From assembly GCA_016183365.1 (NCBI GenBank), contig JACPES010000003.1, positions 233,467 through 269,050 on the forward strand: DNA of 35,584 nt, given 5' to 3'. The stretch's first letter is position 1, and every line of letters starts with the position of its first letter. The notes beneath the pieces were generated by a model. It was not told where the DNA came from and did not search any database. It was given only the letters and a program-made list of their open reading frames with translations. The position numbers were made by a program, and so were the translations under genes. This document shows, piece by piece, positions 15,793-23,128 of the stretch. Source of the DNA: Candidatus Collierbacteria bacterium. GTDB lineage: Bacteria; Patescibacteriota; Microgenomatia; UBA1400; JACPES01.

Positions 15793-17751
15793 ATGCCAAC
15801 AATCAAGCCAAACAAGTCAGAAGAAATAATAGGAAAAATATTTAAAAATCTGGGGAATGTGTATGGCCTCAAAGAATTTGAGAACTTGCAGATTCCAGAC
15901 GTCCTCACAATTACCGAAGAAGAATCAAAAAGATATTATATCAAAGACTTGAAGTCGGGAAATAAAAAATTCGTGTACGACGAGAAAAAGCTTAACGGCA
16001 AACCAGAAGAAATCATCAGGCAACTCTGGCTGTATAAACTGCACGCGCACTACCGATATCCGCTAGAGAGGATCGAGACGGAAAAATCCATCCACTTCGG
16101 ATCAAAAGAATATGCCCGAGCGGATATTGTCGTGTTCAAAAACGACAAAATTACTCCCTACATCATCGTCGAGGTCAAAATTCCCGCGGAAAAGAAAGGC
16201 GTCGAACAACTTAAAAGTTACCTGTCGGCGGAAGGCTCTGAAATCGGAGTTTGGTCAAACGGAAATAGCCGCGTTATCCTCTATCGGCCATATCCAAGAG
16301 AATTTCAACGGGATTCATTGAGCGATCTTCCACGGGCAAATCAGACCATTGATGACCTATTCGAGGTTAAGAAGACATGGAACGAATTAACACCAAAGTT
16401 TGATTTTGTAGAACGCGTGAAGCGGATCGAAGAATTGGCGTTGGCAGGTTCTGGTGCCAACGTCTTTGAAGAAATTTTCAAACTCATCTATGCCAAACTC
16501 TATGATGAAAAAATTGCCCGCCAGCGGCGTGAAAATCAGGAAGTCATCTTTCGAAAATACAAAGAGCCGGAAAAAACTTATGAGGTCATCAACGGACTAT
16601 TCCGGGACGCCATCCATGAGTGGCCTGATACTTTCGAACTTTCAGACAAAATCAGGCTAAGTCCTGCCAGATTGAGTATTTGCGTCCCATTCCTGGAAGA
16701 CATCCGTTTTTTCGAGCTTGGTCAGGGAGAATATGAAATTGTCGACAGCGCGTTTGAATATCTGATCACGGAAGTATCAAGGGGCAAGAAGGGGCAATAT
16801 TTTACTCCCCGCCACGTCATCAAAATGTGCGTAAAGATGTTTAATCCAAATCTAGATGAATACATCATTGACCCTGCCTGCGGCTCCGGAGGATTTCTGT
16901 TACACACGATGTACCACGTCTGGGAAAAACACCTTAGAACCGAGGCCGCGCAGAAAAGTTACGCCGGAAAATATCTCTTTGGTGTTGATTTTGACGACAA
17001 TATGCGTCGGATTTCCCAAGCGCTGATGCTGATTGCCGGCGACGGCAAACATCACATTTTCAAACGAGATTCTCTGGATGGTCGGGAATGGGTTGGAGAC
17101 GACGCGGAAGACGCGCGAGTGCAGCTGCGATCACTCCTTAAACATTCCGATAACTCCGAAAGCGAGAGAGAAAACAAACTTACCTACCGGCACCTAAGTT
17201 TCGATATTTTATTCACAAATCCGCCATTTGCCGGCGAAAATCCCGATTCGGGCATTTTACGCCAATATGAACTGGCGAAAAAAGATGGAAAGCTGCGGAA
17301 CAACGTCGAGCGCCATATCCTGTTTATCGAGAGATCTCTTGATGCGGTGCGCCCTGGTGGTAGGCTAGCTATCGTCCTTCCCCAAGGCGTCCTGAACAAC
17401 ACGAATATGGACTACATTCGTAACTATCTTTTCGAGAAAGCAAGAATTTTGGCGGTCGTCGGACTTCACGGCAATACTTTTAAACCCCATACCGGGACTA
17501 AAACATCAGTTTTGTTTCTCCAGAAGTGGGACGGAGAACCACTCAAGGATTATCCAATCTTTATGGCGGTCTCAAAAAAACCCGGAAAAGATAACTCCGG
17601 CGAATACGTCTATAAAAAAGATAAAAACGGAAACTATCTGTCCGATAGCCACGGACGCAAAGTCCTCGACCACGACCTCGACGAAATCACGGACAAATTC
17701 ATCGAATTTGCAAAAGAGCATGAATTGAGTTTTTGGAGGAGGGGATTCTAA
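15793..17751 (+). CDS. Restriction nuclease-adenine methyltransferase fusion (BcgI-A-like / HsdM type)
   Basis: A 652-residue fusion. Residues about 70-170 form an HsdR-N-like nuclease domain with a PD-(D/E)XK core: R-A-D-I-V-V-F (Asp111) and I-I-V-E-V-K (Glu127, Lys129). Residues about 220-600 are a type I-style N6-adenine methylase with the SAM motif D-P-A-C-G-S-G-G (360-367) and catalytic N-P-P-F (476-479). No helicase or translocase motifs are present and no separate hsdR follows, so this is the BcgI-like arrangement: one polypeptide that cuts and methylates, plus a specificity subunit. BcgI-A itself is of similar size. ATG 15793 is chosen over an in-frame ATG at 15772 because GGAAAGGAG lies about 10 nt upstream and the earlier start would overlap lexA. 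Confidence 0.88.
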   Translation: MPTIKPNKSEEIIGKIFKNLGNVYGLKEFENLQIPDVLTITEEESKRYYIKDLKSGNKKFVYDEKKLNGKPEEIIRQLWLYKLHAHYRYPLERIETEKSIHFGSKEYARADIVVFKNDKITPYIIVEVKIPAEKKGVEQLKSYLSAEGSEIGVWSNGNSRVILYRPYPREFQRDSLSDLPRANQTIDDLFEVKKTWNELTPKFDFVERVKRIEELALAGSGANVFEEIFKLIYAKLYDEKIARQRRENQEVIFRKYKEPEKTYEVINGLFRDAIHEWPDTFELSDKIRLSPARLSICVPFLEDIRFFELGQGEYEIVDSAFEYLITEVSRGKKGQYFTPRHVIKMCVKMFNPNLDEYIIDPACGSGGFLLHTMYHVWEKHLRTEAAQKSYAGKYLFGVDFDDNMRRISQALMLIAGDGKHHIFKRDSLDGREWVGDDAEDARVQLRSLLKHSDNSESERENKLTYRHLSFDILFTNPPFAGENPDSGILRQYELAKKDGKLRNNVERHILFIERSLDAVRPGGRLAIVLPQGVLNNTNMDYIRNYLFEKARILAVVGLHGNTFKPHTGTKTSVLFLQKWDGEPLKDYPIFMAVSKKPGKDNSGEYVYKKDKNGNYLSDSHGRKVLDHDLDEITDKFIEFAKEHELSFWRRGF

Positions 17752-17801
17752 ATAAACTAATGCAAAGTTGAGGAGTCAAAAATTGATCTTCACAAAAACA
17801 A

Positions 17802-19148
17802 ATGATTAACTACTCCGTAATTCAAAAGTCTCAACTCGAAGGCGCGCAGCGGCTAGATGCAGAATATTATCAACCGGAGTATTTGGAAAAAGAGAAAAGA
17901 TTAAAAAACCTTGCGACGATTAAGTTGGGGAAAATAGCTTACATAACAGATGGTGAACATGGGTCTCCAGTTTGGGACGAAAAGAGTGGAATAAAATATT
18001 TCTCTGCAAAGCATGTCAAAGATGGAATTATAGATAATTCTGACATTCAAACAATTTCAAAAATTATTGATGATAGAAATAAAAGATCGAGATTACAAGA
18101 GGGCGATATTTTACTATCGACAGTTGGTACAGTAGGTTATGCAGGCATTGTAACGACGAATGCATTACCCGCCAATATAGATAGGCATGTAGCCAGAATA
18201 GCTCTCCACCCCAATACCCTTGATCCTGAGTTTTTGGTTGCTTTCTTAAACTCCACTTACGGAAGATTCCAAACCACACGACAAGCAACTGGCAATGTGC
18301 AATTAAACTTATTCTTGGAGAAAATCCAAGAACTTTATGTACCAAAATCTAATAATATACAGGTATCAAAATTAGTTAAAGCTGCCCTACAAGAATTAGA
18401 CAGGTCAGAAAAATTATACTCCCAAGCAGAAATTTTGCTTTTGGAGGAGTTGGGGCTGAGAGATTTTAAAATTCTCGAAGATTTGTCGTTCATCGTGAAT
18501 TTTTCGGAAGTGAAAAACGCCCATCGAATGGATACAGATTATTTCCATCCAAAATATGAGATTCTCGAATCTAAACTGAAAAGACACGGAGCGAAAACAT
18601 TTGAAGAAGTAATCATGAATGTTCCGGCAACCTTTAATCCTTTGGCAAAACCGGACGATCTATTCAAGTACGTAGAACTTGCAAACATAAATTCTTCTAT
18701 CGGAGTTATAGACGGATACGAAGAATTGTTAGGTAAAGAAGCTCCGAGTAGAGCCAAAAGGATATTGAAACGAAGTGACGTAGTTGTTCCGAGTGTGGAA
18801 GGATCACTTGAGAAGGTTGCTTTAGTCGATAGCGCACAAGAAGGTTATTTAGCGTCAACGGGTTTTTTTCAATTAAGAAGTAAAGAAATATTACCGGAAG
18901 CGCTTTTGGTATTAGCCGGTAGCGTCGTTTTTCAGATGCAATTAAAAAAGCGTTGCGCTGGAACAATTTTGACTGCTGTTCCAAAAGAGTCAATCTCTAA
19001 CATATTAATTCCCTCTTTATCTATCGAGACACAGCAAAAAATTGCTGTCTTGGTTTGCCGATCTCACGATGCGCGCAAGAAATTTAAAGATCTGCTCGAA
19101 GAAGCCAAGAGAAAAGTTGAGGAAATGATTGAGAAAGGGAGTGATTAA
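17802..19148 (+). CDS. hsdS: Restriction-modification specificity subunit (HsdS)
   Basis: A 448-residue specificity protein with two target-recognition domains. Each half opens with the same signature: A-Q-R-L-D-A-E-Y-Y-Q-P-E-Y near residue 12 and A-H-R-M-D-T-D-Y-F-H-P-K-Y near residue 240. Helical spacers follow each domain (L-x-x-S-E-K-L-Y-S-Q-A and the C-terminal A-R-K-K-F-K-D-L-L-E-E-A). It selects the bipartite DNA target for the upstream nuclease-methylase; the target cannot be predicted. No Shine-Dalgarno site sits at the usual distance; GAGGAG lies about 28 nt before the ATG. The gene looks complete. Confidence 0.9.
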   Translation: MINYSVIQKSQLEGAQRLDAEYYQPEYLEKEKRLKNLATIKLGKIAYITDGEHGSPVWDEKSGIKYFSAKHVKDGIIDNSDIQTISKIIDDRNKRSRLQEGDILLSTVGTVGYAGIVTTNALPANIDRHVARIALHPNTLDPEFLVAFLNSTYGRFQTTRQATGNVQLNLFLEKIQELYVPKSNNIQVSKLVKAALQELDRSEKLYSQAEILLLEELGLRDFKILEDLSFIVNFSEVKNAHRMDTDYFHPKYEILESKLKRHGAKTFEEVIMNVPATFNPLAKPDDLFKYVELANINSSIGVIDGYEELLGKEAPSRAKRILKRSDVVVPSVEGSLEKVALVDSAQEGYLASTGFFQLRSKEILPEALLVLAGSVVFQMQLKKRCAGTILTAVPKESISNILIPSLSIETQQKIAVLVCRSHDARKKFKDLLEEAKRKVEEMIEKGSD

Positions 19149-19149
19149 A

Positions 19150-19251
19150 TTGGCGTACAGAAGCTCTAAAACAGGTAGATATGTTTCGAAAAAATATTCA
19201 ACGAAGCATAAAACAGTAACTGTGCATGAGAGGGGTAAGAAAAGAAAGTAA
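19150..19251 (+). CDS. 33-residue basic protein, TTG start
   Basis: A short ORF from TTG with the sequence pattern A-Y-R-S-S-K-T-G-R-Y-V-S-K-K-Y, H-K-T-V-T-V-H-E-R-G-K-K-R-K. The R-S-x-K-T-G-R-Y/F-V followed by K-T-T-V-x-E is a recurrent tiny-protein pattern in bacteria, of unknown role. GAAAGGGAGTGA lies about 6 nt before the TTG as a Shine-Dalgarno site, inside the hsdS 3' end; the TTG begins one base after the hsdS stop. It is very likely the last gene of the lexA-restriction operon. Its charge suggests nucleic-acid binding, but this is a guess. Confidence 0.65.
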   Translation: MAYRSSKTGRYVSKKYSTKHKTVTVHERGKKRK

Positions 19252-19277
19252 AACGAGCGATAGGCTATAGGAAGAAT

Positions 19278-20927
19278 TCAGACTTCAATGATGACCGGGA
19301 GGATCATCGGGTTGCGGTTGGTTCTATGGAAAAAGAAATCCTGTAAGCGGCCGGCGATTTCGTCTCTTGTGTTTCTAAAATCGGCTTTTGCGGATTGTTT
19401 AAATAAATATTCCTCCACCAATTTTTGGGCTTCGCCGAATAAATCTTGGGATTGTTTCATGAATACAAATCCGCGGCTGACCAACTCAACTTTTCCGGCC
19501 AATTTACCGGTTTTCTGTTCCAGCTGGAGAATGACGACCACGATGCCGTCTTTAGCCATAGCTTGGCGGTCCCGCAGAACCACCGGACCAACGTCTCCAA
19601 CTCCGTATCCATCAACCATAATATTTTTCAATTGGATAGTTGCACCGATTTTGGCTGTCTGGGGATTTTCCAAGGCCAGGGTTTGACCGTTGTCGAGAAC
19701 GAAAACGTTTTTTTCCGGGTGGCCTAATTTAACCGCCAATTTCCGGTATTGGATCATATGCCGGTAAGTTCCGCCGATCGGCATCAGATATTTTGGTTTG
19801 ACCAGTTCCATTAATAACATCAGTTCGCCGGAGGAAGCGTGACCGGAGACGTGAAGATTATCGTTTATATCCGGATAAACCACGTCAATTCCCATCAGGC
19901 TTAGGGCATCGATAGTGGCATAGACCGCGGTTTCATTGCCGGGGATCGGGTCGGAAGAAAAAACCACTTTGTCGCCGGCTTTTAATTTCACAAAATCGTG
20001 TTCCTCGGCCGCGGCCCTGACCAAGCTGGATCCGGTTTGGCCTTGGGATCCGGCGATAATTATGCACAGCTGATTATCCGGAAACCTGTGAATGTCGCGC
20101 TTATCGATAATTCCCTGACGCGGCAGATTAAACATATGAAGTGTAGACGCATCTTTGATATTTTGTTCGATTGACCGGCCGATAAAGGCAATTTTCCGGC
20201 CTCGGGACATGGCCACGGTAACCGCCTGCTGGATGCGGTGAACGTTAGAGCTCATGGTGGTGACGATGAATTTTCCCCTAGCGGTCCGGATTTCTCTTTC
20301 AAAACTGTCGGACAGGGTTTGTTCCGACAATGAGAAGCCTTCTTTTTCGCTTCTTAAGCTGTCGGATAATAAAACCGAGATGCCTTTTTGGCTGAACTCG
20401 GCGATTTTTTGCAGGTCGGGTTTAACTCCGTCAATCGGGGTCAGGTCGATTTTGAAATCAGAGCCGTGGTAAACGTTTCCTTCCGGGGTGGAAATTACCA
20501 GATGCCGGGTATCCGGAATAGAGTGGGTCAGGCGGATTGAGTTGACAGTAAACGGCCCCAATTTTAAAGACTGGTTGTAATCCAATATGGAAATCCGTTT
20601 GTTAATTTGGAATTCCCGGATTCGGGATTCGGCAAAAGCGGCGGTCAGAGGACTGCCGAATATCGGGAAATGGTCGCCCAATCGGGGGAGAATATACGGT
20701 AGACCGGCAATATGGTCATCGTGGCCGTGGGTTAGAATCATGCCGACGATTTGATCAATTTTGTTTTCTAAATAGGAAATATCCGGAATCAGCAAGTCTA
20801 CTCCCGGCATATTTTCATCGGGGAAACCAATGCCGCAGTCTACTAGCAAGACTTTGCCTTGGGTTTCATAGGCGAACATGTTCCTGGTGACATTTCCCAT
20901 TCCGCCGAGGGGGATAATTTTTAACAT
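19278..20927 (-). CDS. rnj: Ribonuclease J
   Basis: A 549-residue metallo-beta-lactamase/beta-CASP ribonuclease of normal length. The metal-binding motif T-H-G-H-D-D-H is at 66-72, H-S-I-P-D and G-S-D-F-K follow, and the beta-CASP part contains S-D-P-I-P-G-N-E and V-S-G-H-A-S. RNase J is a 5'-to-3' exonuclease and endonuclease that matures and degrades RNA in bacteria lacking RNase E. With the pnp gene a few kb away it supplies the core of RNA decay. A possible -10 TATGAT lies at 20952-20947, 19 nt before the ATG; no Shine-Dalgarno site is clear. It converges with the lexA-restriction operon; no terminator is seen between them. Confidence 0.96.
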   Translation of the reverse strand: MLKIIPLGGMGNVTRNMFAYETQGKVLLVDCGIGFPDENMPGVDLLIPDISYLENKIDQIVGMILTHGHDDHIAGLPYILPRLGDHFPIFGSPLTAAFAESRIREFQINKRISILDYNQSLKLGPFTVNSIRLTHSIPDTRHLVISTPEGNVYHGSDFKIDLTPIDGVKPDLQKIAEFSQKGISVLLSDSLRSEKEGFSLSEQTLSDSFEREIRTARGKFIVTTMSSNVHRIQQAVTVAMSRGRKIAFIGRSIEQNIKDASTLHMFNLPRQGIIDKRDIHRFPDNQLCIIIAGSQGQTGSSLVRAAAEEHDFVKLKAGDKVVFSSDPIPGNETAVYATIDALSLMGIDVVYPDINDNLHVSGHASSGELMLLMELVKPKYLMPIGGTYRHMIQYRKLAVKLGHPEKNVFVLDNGQTLALENPQTAKIGATIQLKNIMVDGYGVGDVGPVVLRDRQAMAKDGIVVVILQLEQKTGKLAGKVELVSRGFVFMKQSQDLFGEAQKLVEEYLFKQSAKADFRNTRDEIAGRLQDFFFHRTNRNPMILPVIIEV

Positions 20928-20983
20928 ATTAATTTAGTCCAATGTTATCATAGTTTTTGAGGAGATTTTTGGAAGAGTAGGAC

Positions 20984-21012
20984 TTGACCAAAAAGATTAA
21001 CTGTGGTTGAAT
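20984..21012 (+). promoter_or_regulatory. Promoter of the 13-residue-repeat protein, leaderless
   Basis: TTGACC (20984-20989), 17-nt spacer, TTGAAT (21007-21012), then 6 nt to ATG 21019. This is the same -10-to-start geometry as alaS and lexA. Confidence 0.5.
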
Positions 21013-21018
21013 AGGATT

Positions 21019-21387
21019 ATGACCGCTAAACAAGACTTTAAACAGATAGAGAAACTGTTGAAAGATTATCCGACAAGAAAAGAGTTGTATAAAAAGCTAG
21101 ACGATTATCCAACCAGAGAAGAGTTATACAAAAAATTAGATGAGTACCCAAAAAGAGAAGAGCTTTATAAGCATTTAGATCTTCTCGGAAAAGCGTTGTC
21201 GGAAAAGATTGACAATAGCCTGAAGGATTATCCGACCAAAGATGAACTTTTTAAGCGTTTAGATCACATTGTCGGAGAATTGGAAACCATTAGGACTGAA
21301 CAATTAATCTTGACTCATAGCCAAACTGAACATGAAAGCAGATATAACCATACCCCCTTGCAGAGCATTACTCCCGTAGCTTCGTAA
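21019..21387 (+). CDS. Hypothetical protein with 13-residue tandem repeats
   Basis: A 122-residue soluble, highly charged protein. Three adjacent repeats of the form D-D-Y-P-T-R-E-E-L-Y-K-K-L occupy residues 15-53, and a fourth (K-D-Y-P-T-K-D-E-L-F-K-R-L) is at 69-81. Each contains a helix preceded by Y-P, so a rod of short helices or a coiled coil is likely. No enzyme motif or membrane segment is seen. Similar repeat-bearing small proteins occur in CPR genomes without known function. The C-terminal 20 residues (H-T-P-L-Q-S-I-T-P) lose the pattern, so the gene may be truncated. ATG 21019 is preferred over an upstream TTG because that TTG is part of the -10 box. Confidence 0.65.
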   Translation: MTAKQDFKQIEKLLKDYPTRKELYKKLDDYPTREELYKKLDEYPKREELYKHLDLLGKALSEKIDNSLKDYPTKDELFKRLDHIVGELETIRTEQLILTHSQTEHESRYNHTPLQSITPVAS

Positions 21388-21420
21388 TTGTTGGCTGTTT
21401 ACAAAAATGCCGGATTTAAT

Positions 21421-21462
21421 TATGTCAATGATCGTGCGTTCCAGCGGTGAGTTATTGACATA
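21421..21462. repeat. Inverted repeat TATGTCAAT / ATTGACATA
   Basis: Perfect 9-bp arms (21421-21429 and 21454-21462) with a 24-nt gap, directly left of the 40-bp palindrome. It could be a remnant end of a mobile element or an operator; no gene follows to decide. Confidence 0.5.
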
Positions 21463-21464
21463 AA

Positions 21465-21504
21465 TTGCTCTTTTCTCCACGCGGCCGCGTGGAGAAAAGA
21501 GCAA
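21465..21504. repeat. Perfect 40-bp GC-core palindrome
   Basis: TTGCTCTTTTCTCCACGCGG is followed immediately by its exact reverse complement. The core CTCCACGCGGCCGCGTGGAG is shared with the repeats at 7027-7046 and 7496-7511, so this is the intact member of a small family. There is no T-run directly after it. Such a perfect palindrome can form a long hairpin in RNA or a cruciform in DNA. Confidence 0.85.
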
Positions 21505-21653
21505 AGTTTATTCTTTTCTCTTCGCTGGAGAGACGAAAAAGAACATTGGCAACATCTTGTTTCGCCTCTGTCTCGCTGGTAGGCGGACCGCAGTCTATTT
21601 CGGAAGTCTTAAGTAAGAAGAAAACACTGAAGGTGAGAGAGTGAAAAGATAAA

Positions 21654-21683
21654 ACTGTAAAATGATTTAAATCATTTTACAGT
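21654..21683. repeat. Perfect 30-bp A/T-rich palindrome
   Basis: ACTGTAAAATGATTT is followed directly by AAATCATTTTACAGT. It has no loop, and only a weak T-containing stretch follows. It may belong to an inserted miniature element together with the palindromes to its left. Between 21505 and 21653 no gene is seen. Confidence 0.75.
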
Positions 21684-21729
21684 ACTTTATTGGTCAGCAC
21701 TGGGTTTTTGGAATCAAACAAAGAAAACG

Positions 21730-21862
21730 ACAGTTCTGAAGACTGCTCTAATTAAATACTTAATTGCTGATCATTCGAATGTGTTCATTGTTATTTACTA
21801 AACAATCTTACTATGTGGTAACCACCAGAAGCATGAGTCGAAAAAACGGAGGTAGCATCAGC
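21730..21862 (+). pseudogene. Remnant of a BrnT-like toxin C terminus
   Basis: One frame gives A-D-H-S-N-V-F-I-V-I-Y up to a stop at 21799; the adjacent frame continues T-K-Q-S-Y-Y-V-V-T-T-R-S-M-S-R-K-N-G-G. Joined, this resembles the end of BrnT-type toxins (V-F-V-V-Y, then R-V-I-T-A-R-x-M-S-R-K-E-R), which lie directly upstream of BrnA antitoxins. A BrnA-like gene starts at 21864. The N-terminal half of a toxin is not recognisable, so the gene is broken. The match is by eye only. Confidence 0.4.
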
Positions 21863-21863
21863 A

Positions 21864-22106
21864 ATGAAACGAAAAAAATTAACCATACCAAAATTTTCAT
21901 CTATCCAAAAAGAAGCCCGATTTTGGGATACTCACGACGCGACTGATTATTTTGACCAAATGGAAGACGTCAAGGCGAAGTTTGTGTTAAAATCGCCCAA
22001 AGCCGAGAGTGTAACAATCAGGTTGCAGCCGGAAATAAAACGCCGATTAGTAAAAGCGGCCAAAAAATGGGGGGTAAGTTTTACCACTCTCCCATATAAT
22101 GCTTGA
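21864..22106 (+). CDS. BrnA/CopG-like antitoxin, C-terminally truncated
   Basis: An 80-residue protein with the family features I-P-K-F-S-S, then F-W-D-T-H-D-A-T-D-Y-F-D, then the CopG-type DNA-binding strand and helix V-T-I-R-L-Q-P-E-I-K-R-R-L-V-K-A-A-K-K-W-G-V-S-F-T-T-L. Antitoxins of this kind neutralise a BrnT-type ribonuclease and repress their own promoter. Relatives continue for some ten more residues after T-T-L; here only P-Y-N-A follows before the stop, so the end is lost. GGAGGT at 21848-21853 is its Shine-Dalgarno site. The last 26 nt overlap the convergent Lon-like gene, and the truncation point falls there. The partner toxin is a remnant, so this is probably an orphan. Confidence 0.6.
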   Translation: MKRKKLTIPKFSSIQKEARFWDTHDATDYFDQMEDVKAKFVLKSPKAESVTIRLQPEIKRRLVKAAKKWGVSFTTLPYNA

Positions 22107-23127
22107 AATTGTCTTTGGTGACATGAATCGGTTGGTTTTGGCCGGAAACGATATCCATAGCGGCTTTCCGGGATAAGCCTTGAATTGTTCGTTGCAGGGT
22201 TCTAATTCCGGCATCAAATCCTAATGGTCTAACTATCAGAGGCCAGGCGTCATTGTCGAAAATCAAAGCCTCGGCCGGGATGCCGGCTTCCTGGCGGGCT
22301 TGGGGAAGAAGATAATCTTTGGCAATGATAATTTTTTGGTCATCGGTGTAGCTTGGCATACTCAATGGTTCCAGTCTATCCATAACGGCGGTGGCAATAT
22401 TATTAGTATTGTTAGCAGTAGCGATAAAAACCACTTCCGATAAATCCAATGGCACGTCCAGATAATGGTCTAAAAACGCCTTGTTTTGCTCCGGGTCCAG
22501 CAATTCAACTAATACTCCCATAATATCATGGCGAGCTTCGTCGGCTACTCTGTCCAGCTCATCCAAGAGCATAATAGGATTTTTAACCCCGGCAAGTTTT
22601 AAGCCTTTAACTACTTGTCCGGGTTCAGCCTCTGAATGCAGCCGTGATTGGCCGCGCAAGTCCCGAGCTGATCCCATACCCCCGAAAGGAATCCTGACTA
22701 TAGGTCGATTTAAGGCTTGGGCGATGGAATAGGCCAAAGTGGTTTTTCCGGTTCCCACCAGTCCGACCAGCAGGAGAATAGGGGCCCGGGCATGACCAAT
22801 TTGGACGTTAGGCGTTTGGCGAAGTTTCATGACCGCCAGATATTCTAAAATTCTTACTTTTATCTCGTCTAAACCGTAGTGATTGCGGTCCAGAATTTGT
22901 TTGGCGCGTGATAAATCCAATGGAGATAAGACCCGGTTTTCCCACGGAAGAGCGGTAATCCAATCTATCCAGCGGATAGTCATATCGGCTTCCAAAGTAT
23001 AATCTCGGCCGGAGAGTCGGGTTAAACGTTCAATTTGGCCGGCGGCTTTTTCCTGAATCGGTTTGGGAAGATGAGCCGCCGAAACACGGTTGTTGAGAAT
23101 AGCTATTTCTTCGAGCAGGCTAGGCAT
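22081..23127 (-). CDS. Lon-like AAA+ ATPase lacking the protease domain
   Basis: A 348-residue protein that aligns along its length with the middle of Lon (roughly residues 265-595 of the lon product here). It keeps the helical segment (W-I-D-W-I-T-A-L-P-W), Walker A G-L-V-G-T-G-K-T (122-129), Walker B M-L-L-D-E (186-190), sensor 1 T-A-N-N, the arginine finger region M-D-R-L-E and sensor 2 G-I-R-T-L-Q-R. The substrate domain and the whole Ser-Lys protease domain are absent. The pore loop reads R-L-H-S-E-A-E-P-G where Lon has R-T-Y-V-G-A-M-P-G. ATG 23127 is chosen because homology starts there and it lies 1 nt after the pnp stop; an in-frame start at 23220 would overlap pnp. Position suggests co-expression with rpsO and pnp. 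Confidence 0.85.
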   Translation of the reverse strand: MPSLLEEIAILNNRVSAAHLPKPIQEKAAGQIERLTRLSGRDYTLEADMTIRWIDWITALPWENRVLSPLDLSRAKQILDRNHYGLDEIKVRILEYLAVMKLRQTPNVQIGHARAPILLLVGLVGTGKTTLAYSIAQALNRPIVRIPFGGMGSARDLRGQSRLHSEAEPGQVVKGLKLAGVKNPIMLLDELDRVADEARHDIMGVLVELLDPEQNKAFLDHYLDVPLDLSEVVFIATANNTNNIATAVMDRLEPLSMPSYTDDQKIIIAKDYLLPQARQEAGIPAEALIFDNDAWPLIVRPLGFDAGIRTLQRTIQGLSRKAAMDIVSGQNQPIHVTKDNFKHYMGEW

Positions 23128-23128
23128 A

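Noticed and set aside
15793-17751. Complete type I restriction system with a separate hsdR
   Set aside because: No helicase/translocase gene is near; the nuclease domain is fused to the methylase instead.
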